A DNA stretch of 64,000 nt from Chromobacterium haemolyticum DSM 19808 (GCF_000711885.1 NZ_JONK01000017.1:1-64000), one strand, 5' to 3'; shown: positions 8,903-18,126, counted from the stretch's first letter. The notes: generated by a model from the letters alone, not told the origin. Program-made: numbers and translations.

Positions 8903-9454
8903 ATGACCCATTACCAGAACGACAGCCCGGACGACGGCTACGTCAGCAAATCCCAGCGCAAGCGCGACATGGATGCGCTGCAAGACCTGGGCCGCGAACT
9001 GGTGGAGCTGTCCAAGGACACGCTGAAGAAAATGCAGCTGCCGGAAGACCTCCTCACCGCTATTCTGGACTATAAACGCTTTACCGCGCACGGCGCGCTG
9101 CGCCGCCAACTGCAATACATCGGCAAGCTGATGCGCGACGTGGACCCGGAACCGATCCAGCAATACCTGCAAATTCTCAAAGGCGAATCGTCCGAGCACA
9201 TCGCCTGGCAGCACCTGCTGGAACGCTGGCGCGAGCGCTTGATGGAAGACGACAAGATGCTGGCCAGCTTTGTCACCGACTTCCCCGCCGCGGATCCGCA
9301 GCAGCTGCGCACGCTGATCCGCAACGCGCGCAAGGAAAAACAGGACAACAAACCGCCCAAGTCCTTCCGCCTGCTCTATCAGGCCGTCAAGGACGTGATT
9401 CCGGAACCGGGCAAGCCGCGCCTGCATCAGCAGGACCAAGAGGACGACGAGTGA
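8903..9454 (+). CDS. darP: Ribosome biogenesis factor DarP (YjgA, DUF615)
   Basis: 183 residues. Small, highly charged protein that associates with late 50S precursors and helps ribosome maturation. The conserved SKSQRKRDMDALQDLG start and LPEDLLTAI, QLQYIGKLMR and LRTLIRNARKE blocks are all present. A TTG codon lies 9 bp upstream in frame, but the ATG at 8903 is better spaced from GATTGAGAA. It overlaps the next gene (mog) by one base (TGATG), so translation is probably coupled. The divergent darP-pmbA arrangement is typical of beta- and gammaproteobacteria. Confidence 0.93.
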   Translation: MTHYQNDSPDDGYVSKSQRKRDMDALQDLGRELVELSKDTLKKMQLPEDLLTAILDYKRFTAHGALRRQLQYIGKLMRDVDPEPIQQYLQILKGESSEHIAWQHLLERWRERLMEDDKMLASFVTDFPAADPQQLRTLIRNARKEKQDNKPPKSFRLLYQAVKDVIPEPGKPRLHQQDQEDDE

Positions 9455-10032
9455 TGCTGAAAGTAGGCCTGGTCTCGATCTCCGACCGCGCCAGCAGCGG
9501 CGTGTACGAAGACAAGGGCATTCCGGCGCTGCAGGACTGGCTGACCGCCGCGCTGGCCAGCCCCTTCGTCGTCGTCGCCCGCCTGATCCCGGACGAGCAG
9601 CCGCAAATCGAAGCCGCGCTCAAGACGCTGGTGGACGAGGAAGGCTGCCAACTGGTGCTGACCACCGGCGGCACCGGCCCGGCCGCCCGCGACGTCACCC
9701 CCGAGGCCACGCTGGCGGTGGCGGACCGCGAGATGCCCGGCTTCGGCGAGCAGATGCGTCAGATCAGCCTGCGCTTCGTGCCCACCGCCATCCTCTCCCG
9801 CCAGGTGGGCGTGATCCGCAAGCAAGCGCTGATTCTCAACCTGCCCGGCCAGCCCAAGGCGATCAAGGAAACGCTGGAAGGCCTGCGCGGCGCCGACGGC
9901 CAAGTGGACACTCCCGGCATCTTCGCCGCCGTCCCCTACTGCATCGACCTGCTGGACGGTCCCTATATCGAAACCCATGAGGCGGTGGTCAAAGCCTTCC
10001 GCCCCAAATCGGCTCAGAAAAAGCCGGCCTGA
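9454..10032 (+). CDS. mog: Molybdopterin adenylyltransferase
   Basis: 192 residues. Adenylylates molybdopterin before molybdate insertion in cofactor synthesis. MoCF-domain motifs are present: VSISDRAS at the N-terminus, LTTGGTGPAARDVTPEAT at about 70-87 and LNLPGQPKAIKETL near residue 130. The start overlaps the stop of darP (A of ATG is the last base of TGA). A GTG one codon earlier is also in frame, but the ATG gives the usual N-terminus. The hydrolase gene follows after 3 bp. Confidence 0.93.
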   Translation: MLKVGLVSISDRASSGVYEDKGIPALQDWLTAALASPFVVVARLIPDEQPQIEAALKTLVDEEGCQLVLTTGGTGPAARDVTPEATLAVADREMPGFGEQMRQISLRFVPTAILSRQVGVIRKQALILNLPGQPKAIKETLEGLRGADGQVDTPGIFAAVPYCIDLLDGPYIETHEAVVKAFRPKSAQKKPA

Positions 10033-10035
10033 GCC

Positions 10036-10983
10036 ATGGCTTACCAGTCTCCCGCCTGGCTGCGCGGCGGCCATGCCCAAACCATCTGGCCGGCGCTGGC
10101 GATCAAGACCCCGCGCCCCGACTACCGCCGCGAGCTGTGGGACACGCCGGATGGCGCCCGTATCGCGCTGGACTTTATCGCCGGGCGGCCCGGCGCGCCG
10201 CTGGTCGTGTTGTTTCACGGACTGGAAGGCAGCAGCGACAGCCACTACGCGCGCGCGCTCATGCTGGCGGTTCAGCGGCGCGGCTGGCATGGCGTGGTGC
10301 CGCATTTTCGCGGCTGCGGCGGCGTGGACAATCCTCTGCCGCGCGCCTATCACGCCGGCGACAGTGCCGAAGTGCGCTGGATTCTGAGCCGGCTGGCTCA
10401 ACGCTTCCCGACCTTGGCCGCCGCCGCGGTATCGCTTGGCGGCAGCATGCTGCTCAACTACCTGGCGGATGAAGGCGCGCTGGCGCTGCCGCGCGCGGCG
10501 GCGGCAGTGTCCGCGCCGCTGGATCTGGTGGCGGCCAGCACTCAGCTGGACAGGGGCTTGGGCAAACTGCTGTACACCCGCATGTTCATGGGCACGCTCA
10601 AGCCCAAAGCGCTGGAATCGCTACAGCGCCACCCCGGCCTGTTCGACGGGGGCAAACTCCGCCGCGCACGCACCTTCATTGAATTCGACGACCTGGTCAC
10701 CGCGCCGATTCACGGCTTCGGCACCGCCCTCAACTACTGGCGCAGCGCCAGCGCCAAGCCTCGGCTGGGTCAGATCGCCCGCCCCACTCTGGTGTTGAAC
10801 GCGCGCAACGATCCCTTCCTGCCGGAACAGGCGCTGCCGCGTCAGGCCGACGTGGCCGACAGCGTCACGCTGGAATTCCCTCTCCACGGCGGCCACGTGG
10901 GCTTCGCCTCCGGCGCTTTCCCCGGCACGCTGGATTGGCTGCCGTCCCGCTTGCTGGAATTCTTCGAGCCGCATCTGGATTGA
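10036..10983 (+). CDS. YheT-family alpha/beta hydrolase
   Basis: 315 residues. Belongs to the COG0429 group of alpha/beta hydrolases (E. coli YheT). HGLEGSSDSHYARAL forms the oxyanion strand, Ser in AAVSLGGSMLLNYL is the likely nucleophile, Asp in LNARNDPFLP the acid, and His in LHGGHVGF the base. The substrate is unknown; the family acts on small esters. It starts 3 bp after mog and is probably in the darP-mog transcript. Confidence 0.88.
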   Translation: MAYQSPAWLRGGHAQTIWPALAIKTPRPDYRRELWDTPDGARIALDFIAGRPGAPLVVLFHGLEGSSDSHYARALMLAVQRRGWHGVVPHFRGCGGVDNPLPRAYHAGDSAEVRWILSRLAQRFPTLAAAAVSLGGSMLLNYLADEGALALPRAAAAVSAPLDLVAASTQLDRGLGKLLYTRMFMGTLKPKALESLQRHPGLFDGGKLRRARTFIEFDDLVTAPIHGFGTALNYWRSASAKPRLGQIARPTLVLNARNDPFLPEQALPRQADVADSVTLEFPLHGGHVGFASGAFPGTLDWLPSRLLEFFEPHLD

Positions 10984-11040
10984 CTGCGCGGCGCTTTCTG
11001 CGCATCTTGACGGCATCCACCCCTTAAGCGAGGGCGCCGC

Positions 11041-12357
11041 ATGAGCCCAGATTCCGTCAAAACTTCCGTTCTGCGCAAAACCTATTTGCGCATTCTCGCT
11101 CCGCTGTTCATCGCCTCCGTGCTGGCCTTTCTGGATCGGGTCAACGTCAGCTACGCGGCCCTGACCATGAACGCCGACCTCGGCTTCGACGCCAAGGTAT
11201 ACGGCCTGGCCTCCGGCATTTTCTTCGCCGGCTACGTGCTGTTCGAAGTACCCGGAGCGATTCTGGCTGAGCGCTGGAGCCCTAGCCGCTGGATCGCGCG
11301 CATCCTGTTCTCCTGGGGAGCGGTCAGCATATTGCTGAGCCTGGTGCAGAACGAATGGCAGTTCTACCTGCTGCGCTTTATGCTGGGCGTGTGCGAAGCC
11401 AGCTTCTACCCGGTGATCTACGCCTCGGTGATCCCGCGCTGGTTCGTCGCGGAAACCCGCGCCCGCGCCATTTCCATCACCTTGAGCTCCCTGCTGGTAT
11501 CCGCCATCGTCGGCGCGCCGCTTGCCGGCTGGTTGGTGGGTCTTCAGCCCTTCGGCCTGAAAGGTTGGCAAAGCCTGTTCCTGCTGGAGGGCGGCGTCAC
11601 CATGCTCTACGGCGGCGCTGTCTTGCTGTGGCTGCAGGACGATCCAGCCAAGGCCGCCTGGCTGAATGTGGAGGAAAAGCGCTATTTGATCGACACGCTG
11701 CAAGCGGAAAAAGCCGCCACCCGTCAACAACAGCCGGCCACGCTGCGTCAGGCCCTGGCGCAGCCGGCGGTGCTGCGGCTATGTCTGATCTATTTTCTAT
11801 GGATCACCGGTTTCTGGGGCTTCAGCTTCTGGATGCCCACGGTGATCAAGAACGCCTCCGGTTGGTCGCCGCTGGCCATCGGCCTGGCCTCCGCCGTGCC
11901 CATGCTGGCGGCGCTGGCCGCCATGCTGTGGCTGGGTCATTCCTCGTCGCGCCGGGCGGAGAAATGCTGGCACGTGGCGCTGCCGCTCTTGCTCGCCGCA
12001 GCCGGTTTCCTGATTGGCGCGCTCAGCGACCATCTCGCCGTGGCGCTGCTCTCCGTCACCGTCGTCGCCATCGGCGTCTACAGTCCGATGGGCGTGTGGT
12101 GGTCCATTCCCACTACTTTTCTCACCGGCACGCTGGCCGCGGGCGCCATCGGCCTGATCAATTCGGTGGGCAATATCGGCGGCTTCATCGGCCCCTATGC
12201 GCTGGGTTTGATTGAGGCCGCCACCGGCAGCCACACCCTGGCTTACCTCTGGCTCAGCGCTTCATTGCTGCTCAGCGCCCTGCTGGTGCTGGGCTTGAAG
12301 CCGCAAGCGCAAACAGCGGACAATGCAAGCCAAGCCGCCGCTTCCGGCGGACGATAG
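11041..12357 (+). CDS. MFS transporter, anion:cation symporter (ACS) type
   Basis: 438 residues with about twelve hydrophobic segments. The start (LAFLDRVNVSYAALTMNADLGF) and the first cytoplasmic loop (FFAGYVLFEVPGAILAERWSPSRWIARI) are characteristic of the ACS family, which imports organic anions such as glucarate, phthalate or hydroxyphenylacetate by proton symport. The substrate cannot be told from the sequence. GCGAGGG lies upstream of the ATG. A lipoprotein gene follows after 8 bp. Confidence 0.88.
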   Translation: MSPDSVKTSVLRKTYLRILAPLFIASVLAFLDRVNVSYAALTMNADLGFDAKVYGLASGIFFAGYVLFEVPGAILAERWSPSRWIARILFSWGAVSILLSLVQNEWQFYLLRFMLGVCEASFYPVIYASVIPRWFVAETRARAISITLSSLLVSAIVGAPLAGWLVGLQPFGLKGWQSLFLLEGGVTMLYGGAVLLWLQDDPAKAAWLNVEEKRYLIDTLQAEKAATRQQQPATLRQALAQPAVLRLCLIYFLWITGFWGFSFWMPTVIKNASGWSPLAIGLASAVPMLAALAAMLWLGHSSSRRAEKCWHVALPLLLAAAGFLIGALSDHLAVALLSVTVVAIGVYSPMGVWWSIPTTFLTGTLAAGAIGLINSVGNIGGFIGPYALGLIEAATGSHTLAYLWLSASLLLSALLVLGLKPQAQTADNASQAAASGGR

Positions 12358-12365
12358 GACGCACC

Positions 12366-12935
12366 ATGTTGACTCGACTCTTCACTCTCGCCTTCTGCTC
12401 TCTGCTGCTCACCGGCTGCGCCGGCATAGCCGAGCGTCTGAACGGCTCGCTGGAGCCGCCGGCCGAACGCGGCTACGCCATTCTGTCGCTGACCGGCAAA
12501 TCCTCCAACCCGGACAGCGCGACGCTGGGCCTGGATGTCGCCAACGCCGCTGGTCGCGTCGTGGCCGTCGACCGCGCCAGCCTGCTGACCGACACCGTAT
12601 TCGGCGAGCCGGGCAAATCCATGGCGGAGGGCAAATTGATGCTGTTCACGCTGGAGCCGGGCCGGTACCGGGTGGAACAGGTCTGGGCCAACTGGCTGGA
12701 GGACGGCGCTTGGGGCATGAGCCGCAAAATGCGCAGCTTCCGCCTGGCCGCTCCGTTTGAAGTGAAGCGCGGCGAGGCGGTCTATTTGGGCAATGTGGAC
12801 GTGGAAATGAGTTTTTTGCCGGAAGCGCGGCTGCGCGACGAGTCCGAACGCGATCTCGCGCATATCCGTCGCATCTGGAAAATCAAGGATGTATCCGGCA
12901 TTCAACTGCGACCGCTGGGCGAGGCTCTACCCTGA
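12366..12935 (+). CDS. Putative lipoprotein of unknown function
   Basis: 189 residues. A typical lipoprotein signal peptide: charged start MLTRLF, hydrophobic core, lipobox LLTG-Cys18. The rest is a beta-rich domain (LMLFTLEPGRYRVEQVWANW) resembling small carboxypeptidase-regulatory or DUF2846-like envelope domains, but I do not recognise a specific family. It lies 8 bp after the MFS gene and is therefore probably co-transcribed with it. It faces the convergent HD-GYP-like gene. Confidence 0.75.
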   Translation: MLTRLFTLAFCSLLLTGCAGIAERLNGSLEPPAERGYAILSLTGKSSNPDSATLGLDVANAAGRVVAVDRASLLTDTVFGEPGKSMAEGKLMLFTLEPGRYRVEQVWANWLEDGAWGMSRKMRSFRLAAPFEVKRGEAVYLGNVDVEMSFLPEARLRDESERDLAHIRRIWKIKDVSGIQLRPLGEALP

Positions 12936-12941
12936 ACCCGC

Positions 12942-14093
12942 TCACTTCTGCCACAGCTTGGACAGATAAGCCGGCTTCACCACCGCCGCCGACAACGGCG
13001 CAGCTTCCAGCACCCGGTAAGCGTTCTGCCGGGTGTCACGGAGCAACGCGTCGGCGTAGGGCGCGCCGTCTAGCTTGCGCAAGGCCGCCACTCGCGGCGC
13101 GTTGGCTTTGTCGCTGCGGTGGGTCACCACGCCGATCTCGTTGCTGGCCAGCTTGACGAAACTGCCGGGCGGGTACACGCCCAGCTCCTTGACCAACAAG
13201 GCGGCGTGCTGCGGATCGAAATCGCCCAGCTCGCCGCGATACAAGCTGCCGATCACCAAAGCCGGCAGAGCCGGCTGCGGCTGATGTATACAGGAACACA
13301 ACACGTCCACCATGTGCAGCAAGGCCGCATCCGGATGGATATCCTCGCCGCGCAGCCCCTGCGGGTAGCCGTCGCCGCCGCGCTGTTCCTGATGGGTCTG
13401 CACCAGTAGATGCCAATGTTCGTCCACCACGCCGGCTTCGCGCAAAATGGCGGAACCAACAATGGGATGAGCATAGAGTTCGTCGCGCTGGGCGGCATCC
13501 GGGGGCGTTTGCTGCCGCGATAGTTGATTCAACAAGCCGGTGATCGCCAAATTCATGCTCAAAGCCGCGCCCACCACCGCGCGCAAACGCGCCTCCGCCA
13601 TGCCCAGGCGCCGTCCCAGCACCGCCATGATCGCTGCTACGTGCACGCTATGGGCGCTGCCGATGTCGCGGTAGGGCGTCAGCAGCACGCTGGCCAGCAC
13701 CCCGTCCGGCTGTTTGCAAGCCAACCGGATCAACGCGTCCGCCATGTCCGCCAGCCTACCGGCCAGGCCCGGCACCGCCAGGCCATGCAAAAGCAGGCCC
13801 TCGGCGCGACGAGTCAGGAAACCCAGCTCCATGATGGGATTGGGCTGCACTTGCGCCGCGGCTTCCTTCTCGCGCTGCGCCGCGCGCTCCAGCTGCTCGC
13901 GCTCCAAGCGCGCCGCCACCTCCTCGCTGTCGCCGTGCGCCAGCGTCACCAGCCGCTCGCGCTGCTCGGGCGTCAGCACGTAATGGCCTTTTTTCAGCAG
14001 CAGCAAGCCGTTCTTGGCATACACGTCAACCGGCAGTTGCTGGCCGATGCGCAAGAAGCTGGTGGGCAGCTTCACTTTGGAGGAGTCCGACAT
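12942..14093 (-). CDS. Degenerate HD-GYP domain protein
   Basis: 383 residues. The N-terminus (about 1-60, LPVDVYAKNGLLLLKKGHYVLTPEQRERL) is the small domain often preceding HD-GYP. A charged coiled-coil stretch of Glu/Arg/Ala follows at about 57-82. The HD-GYP fold itself spans about 140-290: the GYP loop is well preserved (HQEQRGGDGYPQGLRGEDI), but where the metal-binding HDIGK motif should be the sequence reads LSMNLAITG, so the His-Asp pair is missing. I infer that it cannot hydrolyse cyclic di-GMP by the usual mechanism and may act as a binding or regulatory protein. Confidence 0.8.
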   Translation of the reverse strand: MSDSSKVKLPTSFLRIGQQLPVDVYAKNGLLLLKKGHYVLTPEQRERLVTLAHGDSEEVAARLEREQLERAAQREKEAAAQVQPNPIMELGFLTRRAEGLLLHGLAVPGLAGRLADMADALIRLACKQPDGVLASVLLTPYRDIGSAHSVHVAAIMAVLGRRLGMAEARLRAVVGAALSMNLAITGLLNQLSRQQTPPDAAQRDELYAHPIVGSAILREAGVVDEHWHLLVQTHQEQRGGDGYPQGLRGEDIHPDAALLHMVDVLCSCIHQPQPALPALVIGSLYRGELGDFDPQHAALLVKELGVYPPGSFVKLASNEIGVVTHRSDKANAPRVAALRKLDGAPYADALLRDTRQNAYRVLEAAPLSAAVVKPAYLSKLWQK

Positions 14094-14260
14094 AATCTAT
14101 ATACGTTTCGTTAAGTCATGCTTCAATGGCTGTGAATAATGCCGCATTCCCTCGTCCTAAGGAAGCCCCCGCAAACCGGCGCGCGCACCGGCTTGCCAGA
14201 CGATGTCATCGGCATTAATCTGATTAACCCAATCCAATCACCTCGTTGGAGAATGCCCTT

Positions 14261-15106
14261 ATGACAAGCAATCGATATATCGACGCCTCGCGCCGGGACT
14301 TTCTGAACAGCGCGGTGGGCGTGGGCTTCGCGCTGGCAGTGCAGCCCATAGCCGCCAGCGCCATTCTCACCGATGGCGACGGCCTCAACGCCGGGGCGGT
14401 GGAAATCCCGACGGGGCCCGCCATCATGCCAGGCTACATGGCAAAGCCCTCCACGGCCGGCGGCCCTCTGCCGGTGGTGCTGGTGGTGCAGGAAATCTTC
14501 GGCGTGCACGAACACATCCGCGACTTGTGCCGACGACTGGCCAAATCCGGCTACCTGGCCGTGGCCCCCGAGCTCTATTTCCGACAGGGCGACCCCAGCA
14601 AGGTGGCCAGCATCAGCGAGTTGGTCAGCGGCCTGGTCAGCAAGGTGCCGGACAACCAGGTAATGGCGGACCTGGACGCCACCCTGACCTGGGCAAGCGG
14701 CCACGGCGGCGACGTCAAACGCGCGGCCATCACCGGCTTTTGCTGGGGCGGACGCCAGGTATGGCTGTACGCCGCGCATAATCCCGCGCTCAAAGCCGGC
14801 GCCGCCTGGTACGGACGGCTGCAAGGAGAGGCCGGAACGAATACACCGCGCCAGCCGCTGGACATCGTCGCGCAGTTGCATGCGCCGGTGCTCGGGCTTT
14901 ACGGCGGGCTGGACAAGGGTATTCCTCTGGAGTCGGTGGACAAGATGAAAGCCGCGCTGCGCGCCGCCGGCAAGCCCTCTGAAATCGTGGTTTACCCTGA
15001 CGCCGACCACGGTTTCAACGCCGACTACCGTCCAACTTACAACGCGGCCGCCGCCAACGACGGCTGGCGCCGCATGCTGCAATGGTTCAAACAACACGGC
15101 GTCTGA
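14261..15106 (+). CDS. Exported dienelactone hydrolase family protein
   Basis: 281 residues. A twin-arginine type signal (SRRDFLNSAVGVGFALAV) suggests Tat export. The catalytic triad is of the dienelactone hydrolase type: nucleophile Cys in GFCWGG, Asp in PDADHG and His in the same motif, with Glu in VVQEIFGVHEHIRD near residue 75. Such enzymes open enol-lactones or hydrolyse small esters. The frame is open 15 bp further upstream to a TTG, but GGAG is placed correctly for the ATG at 14261. The genes on both sides are HD-GYP proteins on the minus strand. Confidence 0.88.
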   Translation: MTSNRYIDASRRDFLNSAVGVGFALAVQPIAASAILTDGDGLNAGAVEIPTGPAIMPGYMAKPSTAGGPLPVVLVVQEIFGVHEHIRDLCRRLAKSGYLAVAPELYFRQGDPSKVASISELVSGLVSKVPDNQVMADLDATLTWASGHGGDVKRAAITGFCWGGRQVWLYAAHNPALKAGAAWYGRLQGEAGTNTPRQPLDIVAQLHAPVLGLYGGLDKGIPLESVDKMKAALRAAGKPSEIVVYPDADHGFNADYRPTYNAAAANDGWRRMLQWFKQHGV

Positions 15107-15112
15107 CACCGG

Positions 15113-16219
15113 CTAATCTCCCGGCGGCCGTCTGGCGCAAGCCGCCAGACGCACGCGGATCACCTGATTGAAACGCGCCAGCCAAAAGGGATCGAACTGA
15201 CGCTCCGAGGCGTTGATCTCTGCGATGGCGCGCATCATCGAATGCCGCAAACCGCGATGCGAGTGCTTCAAAGTCACCGCCTCGAAGGCATCAACCAGAG
15301 CCAGAATAAGCGCGCCGCTGCAAATCTCATCACCGTGCAGGCCATGCGGATAGCCCCTGCCGTCCGGCATCTCGTGATGCTGGGCCACCATGCGCGCCGC
15401 GTCGGCCCAGGCCGGCATCCGTTCCAACAGGCCCGCCGCCCAGCCCGGGTGTTCCGCCATCTGATGGCGCTCGGACTCGCTCATCCGCCCCACTTTCAAC
15501 CAGAACGACTCAGGCAGCAGCATCATGCCGATATCGTGCATATACACCGCCGCCTCCAGCTGCCTGTCGTCCACCAGCCCCGGCGCTTGGCGACTAGTCT
15601 CCAGCGCCAGTTCCAGATTGCGCTCGGTACGGCCTTGGAACTGCGGCAAGCGATGTTCAAACTGCAGGGCCAATATCCGGAAAAACGCCAAATCGCCCTG
15701 GCTGAGCTGCGCGGCGGCATCCGTCGGCGCATCCGATTCAATCACATGCAAGGGAATCCCGGTAATCTGCTCCACCAGTTGCTGACAACGCTGCAACAGC
15801 TCGCCAACCGGGCATTCCGCCACCTGATTCAGCGCCCGCATCAGCAGGGGCAACTGCAAATCATCCAGCAATTCGTGGTTTTCCAGGGCCTCAAGCGCCA
15901 GGCCCAAACGGTCCATCACCAACAGCATCACATCGCCGATCGAATCCTCATAGTTCACCTCGCCGCTGCGCAGCCTCTCCAGCAGGCTTTCCAGCGAATG
16001 GACGAAAGGCACCACAAAGCGCACCTGGCACATGCTGGCGTCGCCCTTGATGCTATGCAGCAAGCGAAACAGCTGATCGATCTGCGCGGCGTCGGTATCG
16101 CCAAAACCCAGTTGGCAAACCAGATGCTCAACCTGCGGCGCGTAATCGCTCATCACCTCCATGAAATCGTGGAACGCCTCCGGCTCCACAATCTCCAGCT
16201 TCAGCTCCTGCTTGCCCAT
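15113..16219 (-). CDS. HPt domain fused to HD-GYP phosphodiesterase
   Basis: 368 residues. The N-terminal HPt domain (about 1-110) carries the phospho-acceptor His in LLHSIKGDAS. The C-terminal HD-GYP domain retains the HD pair (AAVYMHDIGMMLLP) and the GYP loop (HHEMPDGRGYPHGLHGDE). The usual Lys of HDIGK is Met, but the metal ligands remain. Predicted role: a phosphorelay-controlled cyclic di-GMP phosphodiesterase. In-frame starts exist at 16237 (TTG), 16231 and 16219 (ATG); the last is best placed behind GGGAGAGGG. No histidine kinase gene is adjacent. It converges with the dienelactone hydrolase gene with a 6-bp gap. Confidence 0.85.
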   Translation of the reverse strand: MGKQELKLEIVEPEAFHDFMEVMSDYAPQVEHLVCQLGFGDTDAAQIDQLFRLLHSIKGDASMCQVRFVVPFVHSLESLLERLRSGEVNYEDSIGDVMLLVMDRLGLALEALENHELLDDLQLPLLMRALNQVAECPVGELLQRCQQLVEQITGIPLHVIESDAPTDAAAQLSQGDLAFFRILALQFEHRLPQFQGRTERNLELALETSRQAPGLVDDRQLEAAVYMHDIGMMLLPESFWLKVGRMSESERHQMAEHPGWAAGLLERMPAWADAARMVAQHHEMPDGRGYPHGLHGDEICSGALILALVDAFEAVTLKHSHRGLRHSMMRAIAEINASERQFDPFWLARFNQVIRVRLAACARRPPGD

Positions 16220-16362
16220 GCCCTCTCCCATTTTCAATGACCCTTCATTCCAGTATATGCAGCATGTGGCAAAGCGTGCGACAGCGCCCTTTCCAAACCA
16301 TCACACGCCGCGCATAATTTGCGCCCTCGGCGCATCGCCCGCCTATCCGCCTTAATATTCCC

Positions 16363-16962
16363 ATGCAAAACCAACTGCAAACGCTGCAACAGCACATCGC
16401 CTTCATTATTGAAGTGGACAAACTCAAAACGGTGCTGCGCAAAACCAAGGCCGCATATGTGGACCGCTACGAGAATTCGGCGGAACACAGCTGGCAGATC
16501 GCCCTCTTCGCTCTCAATCTGCGCGACTTCGCCGCAGAGCCGGTGGACATCGACAAAGTCGTGCGCATGTTGTTGATTCACGACTTGGGCGAGATCGACA
16601 CCGGAGACACCCTCGTCTACGCCGCGGACGGCGCCGCGGAACGCGAAGCGGAAGAACTGGCCGCGATGCGCCGCATCCTGGGCCTATTGCCCCAGCCCAT
16701 CGCAACGGACTTGCTGGCCTTGTGGCAAGAGTTCGAGGCTCGCAAAACCCCTGAAGCGCGCTTCGCCCGCGCGATAGACCGTTTGATGCCCATCTTGCTC
16801 AATCTGCAATCCGGTGGCCAGAGTTGGCGTGAAAACGGGGTCAGCAAGCAACAAGTGCTAAGCATGGCGGTGGGCAAAGTGGAGGACGGCTGTCCGCTGG
16901 CGGCGGACTGGTTGCGCGCGGAATTGGACCGCGCGGAGCAAGCCGGTTGCTTCGGAGCCTGA
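16363..16962 (+). CDS. HD-superfamily phosphohydrolase (YfbR/HDDC2-like)
   Basis: 199 residues. HD-domain hydrolase of the COG1896 group, which includes 5'-deoxynucleotidases. The metal ligands appear in order: His in SAEHSWQ (about 46), His-Asp in LLIHDLGEI (about 74-75) and the final Asp in ARAIDRLMP (about 143). Predicted to remove phosphate from nucleoside monophosphates, but the substrate is not proven. It is an isolated gene with its own upstream region. Confidence 0.85.
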   Translation: MQNQLQTLQQHIAFIIEVDKLKTVLRKTKAAYVDRYENSAEHSWQIALFALNLRDFAAEPVDIDKVVRMLLIHDLGEIDTGDTLVYAADGAAEREAEELAAMRRILGLLPQPIATDLLALWQEFEARKTPEARFARAIDRLMPILLNLQSGGQSWRENGVSKQQVLSMAVGKVEDGCPLAADWLRAELDRAEQAGCFGA

Positions 16963-17202
16963 CTCCAAACCATTAAAAACCGGCAGAAATACCAGGGTAT
17001 CCTGAAAAAACAGGATAAAAACCCTTTCGGCCATGCAGAAAACGCTTGCCATGTCCCGGAACTATAGGCACTATTCCTGCCGCAGGATGCTCAAGTTGTG
17101 GATGTGTTGTTGTCGTAGTGGCATTAAGTCCGTACCTCAGTCGCCATTTCCCTTGAACTTCGTGCCTTTTATTTCAACTGCTCGTTTTGAGGAATTAACA
17201 AA

Positions 17203-17406
17203 ATGGCAACCGGTACCGTTAAGTGGTTCAACGACTCCAAAGGTTTTGGCTTTATCACCCCGGATGAAGGCGGCGACGACGTGTTCGCTCACTTCTCCCA
17301 GATCAATGCCAAAGGCTTCCGCACCCTGGCTGAAAACCAGCGCGTTAGCTTTGACGTCGTAGACGGCCCGAAAGGCAAACAAGCCTCCAACATCCAGCCC
17401 ATCTAA
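17203..17406 (+). CDS. Cold-shock protein (CspA family)
   Basis: 67 residues. A single cold-shock domain with RNP1 (KGFGFI) and RNP2 (DVFAHF) motifs. It binds single-stranded RNA or DNA and acts as an RNA chaperone. A strong GAGGAATTAACAAA leader precedes the ATG, and a long gene-free stretch of over 100 bp upstream is consistent with the structured 5' leader typical of csp genes. A clear terminator follows. Confidence 0.96.
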   Translation: MATGTVKWFNDSKGFGFITPDEGGDDVFAHFSQINAKGFRTLAENQRVSFDVVDGPKGKQASNIQPI

Positions 17407-17430
17407 TCCACGCGATTAGTCAGCTTGATG

Positions 17431-17457
17431 AAAACCCGGCCTCGTGCCGGGTTTTTT
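17431..17457 (+). terminator. Terminator of the cold-shock gene
   Basis: Stem AAAACCCGGC/GCCGGGTTTT with a 5-nt loop and a T run, 24 bp after the stop codon. Confidence 0.92.
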
Positions 17458-17485
17458 GCATTCACGCTTCAACGCAAGGAATCCC

Positions 17486-18046
17486 ATGCCCGCCTCCGAC
17501 GATCACGAACACATCATCGCCGCCACCCGCGACTGGCTGGAAAAAGCGGTGATCGGGCTCAATCTGTGCCCGTTCGCCAAGAGCGTCTACGTGAAAAACC
17601 AGGTGCGCTACGTGGTCAGCGACGCAGCCCAGCCGGATCAGTTGGCGCAAGAGCTCGCCTCCGAACTGCGTCTGCTGGCCGACAGCAGCCCGGACGAGAT
17701 CGACACCACCTTGCTGATCCACCCGCGCGCGCTGCAGCGCTTCCTGGATTTCAACGACTTTCTCGACATCGCCGACGCCATCGTGGAAGACATGGGGCTG
17801 GACGGCGAACTGCAAGTGGCCAGTTTCCACCCCAAGTTCCAGTTTGAAGGCACCGGCGTCAACGATATAGAGAATTTCACCAACCGCGCGCCCTATCCGA
17901 CCTTGCACCTGCTGCGCGAAGCCAGCATCGGCCGGGCGGTGGAAGCCTTCCCGCAAGCGGAAGCCATCTATGAGAAAAATATCGAAACGCTGAAACAGCT
18001 GGGGCTGGACGGCTGGAAGGCGCTGTTCGCCGGCAAAACACCGTAA
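17486..18046 (+). CDS. DUF1415 family protein
   Basis: 186 residues. Contains the family's signature near the start, GLNLCPFAKSVYVKNQVRY, and the DFNDFLDIADAIVEDMGL and NRAPYPTLHLLREASI blocks. The function of DUF1415 proteins is not established; the conserved Cys-Pro-Phe looks redox- or metal-related but that is a guess. Start chosen at the ATG with AAGGA upstream; the frame is open 42 bp further, but this would overlap the csp terminator. Confidence 0.85.
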   Translation: MPASDDHEHIIAATRDWLEKAVIGLNLCPFAKSVYVKNQVRYVVSDAAQPDQLAQELASELRLLADSSPDEIDTTLLIHPRALQRFLDFNDFLDIADAIVEDMGLDGELQVASFHPKFQFEGTGVNDIENFTNRAPYPTLHLLREASIGRAVEAFPQAEAIYEKNIETLKQLGLDGWKALFAGKTP

Positions 18047-18126
18047 GCGGATACGCGCCGCGCATTGCCAAGCACGGCGCGGGCATGGTACACCAACGGG
18101 CATTCCACTTCTGGAGCTCCATTTCC

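Noticed and set aside
17041..17202. Defined promoter boxes in the cold-shock leader
   Set aside because: Candidate boxes (TTGCCA, TATAGG) are 11 bp apart; the long leader is plausible but its start cannot be placed.
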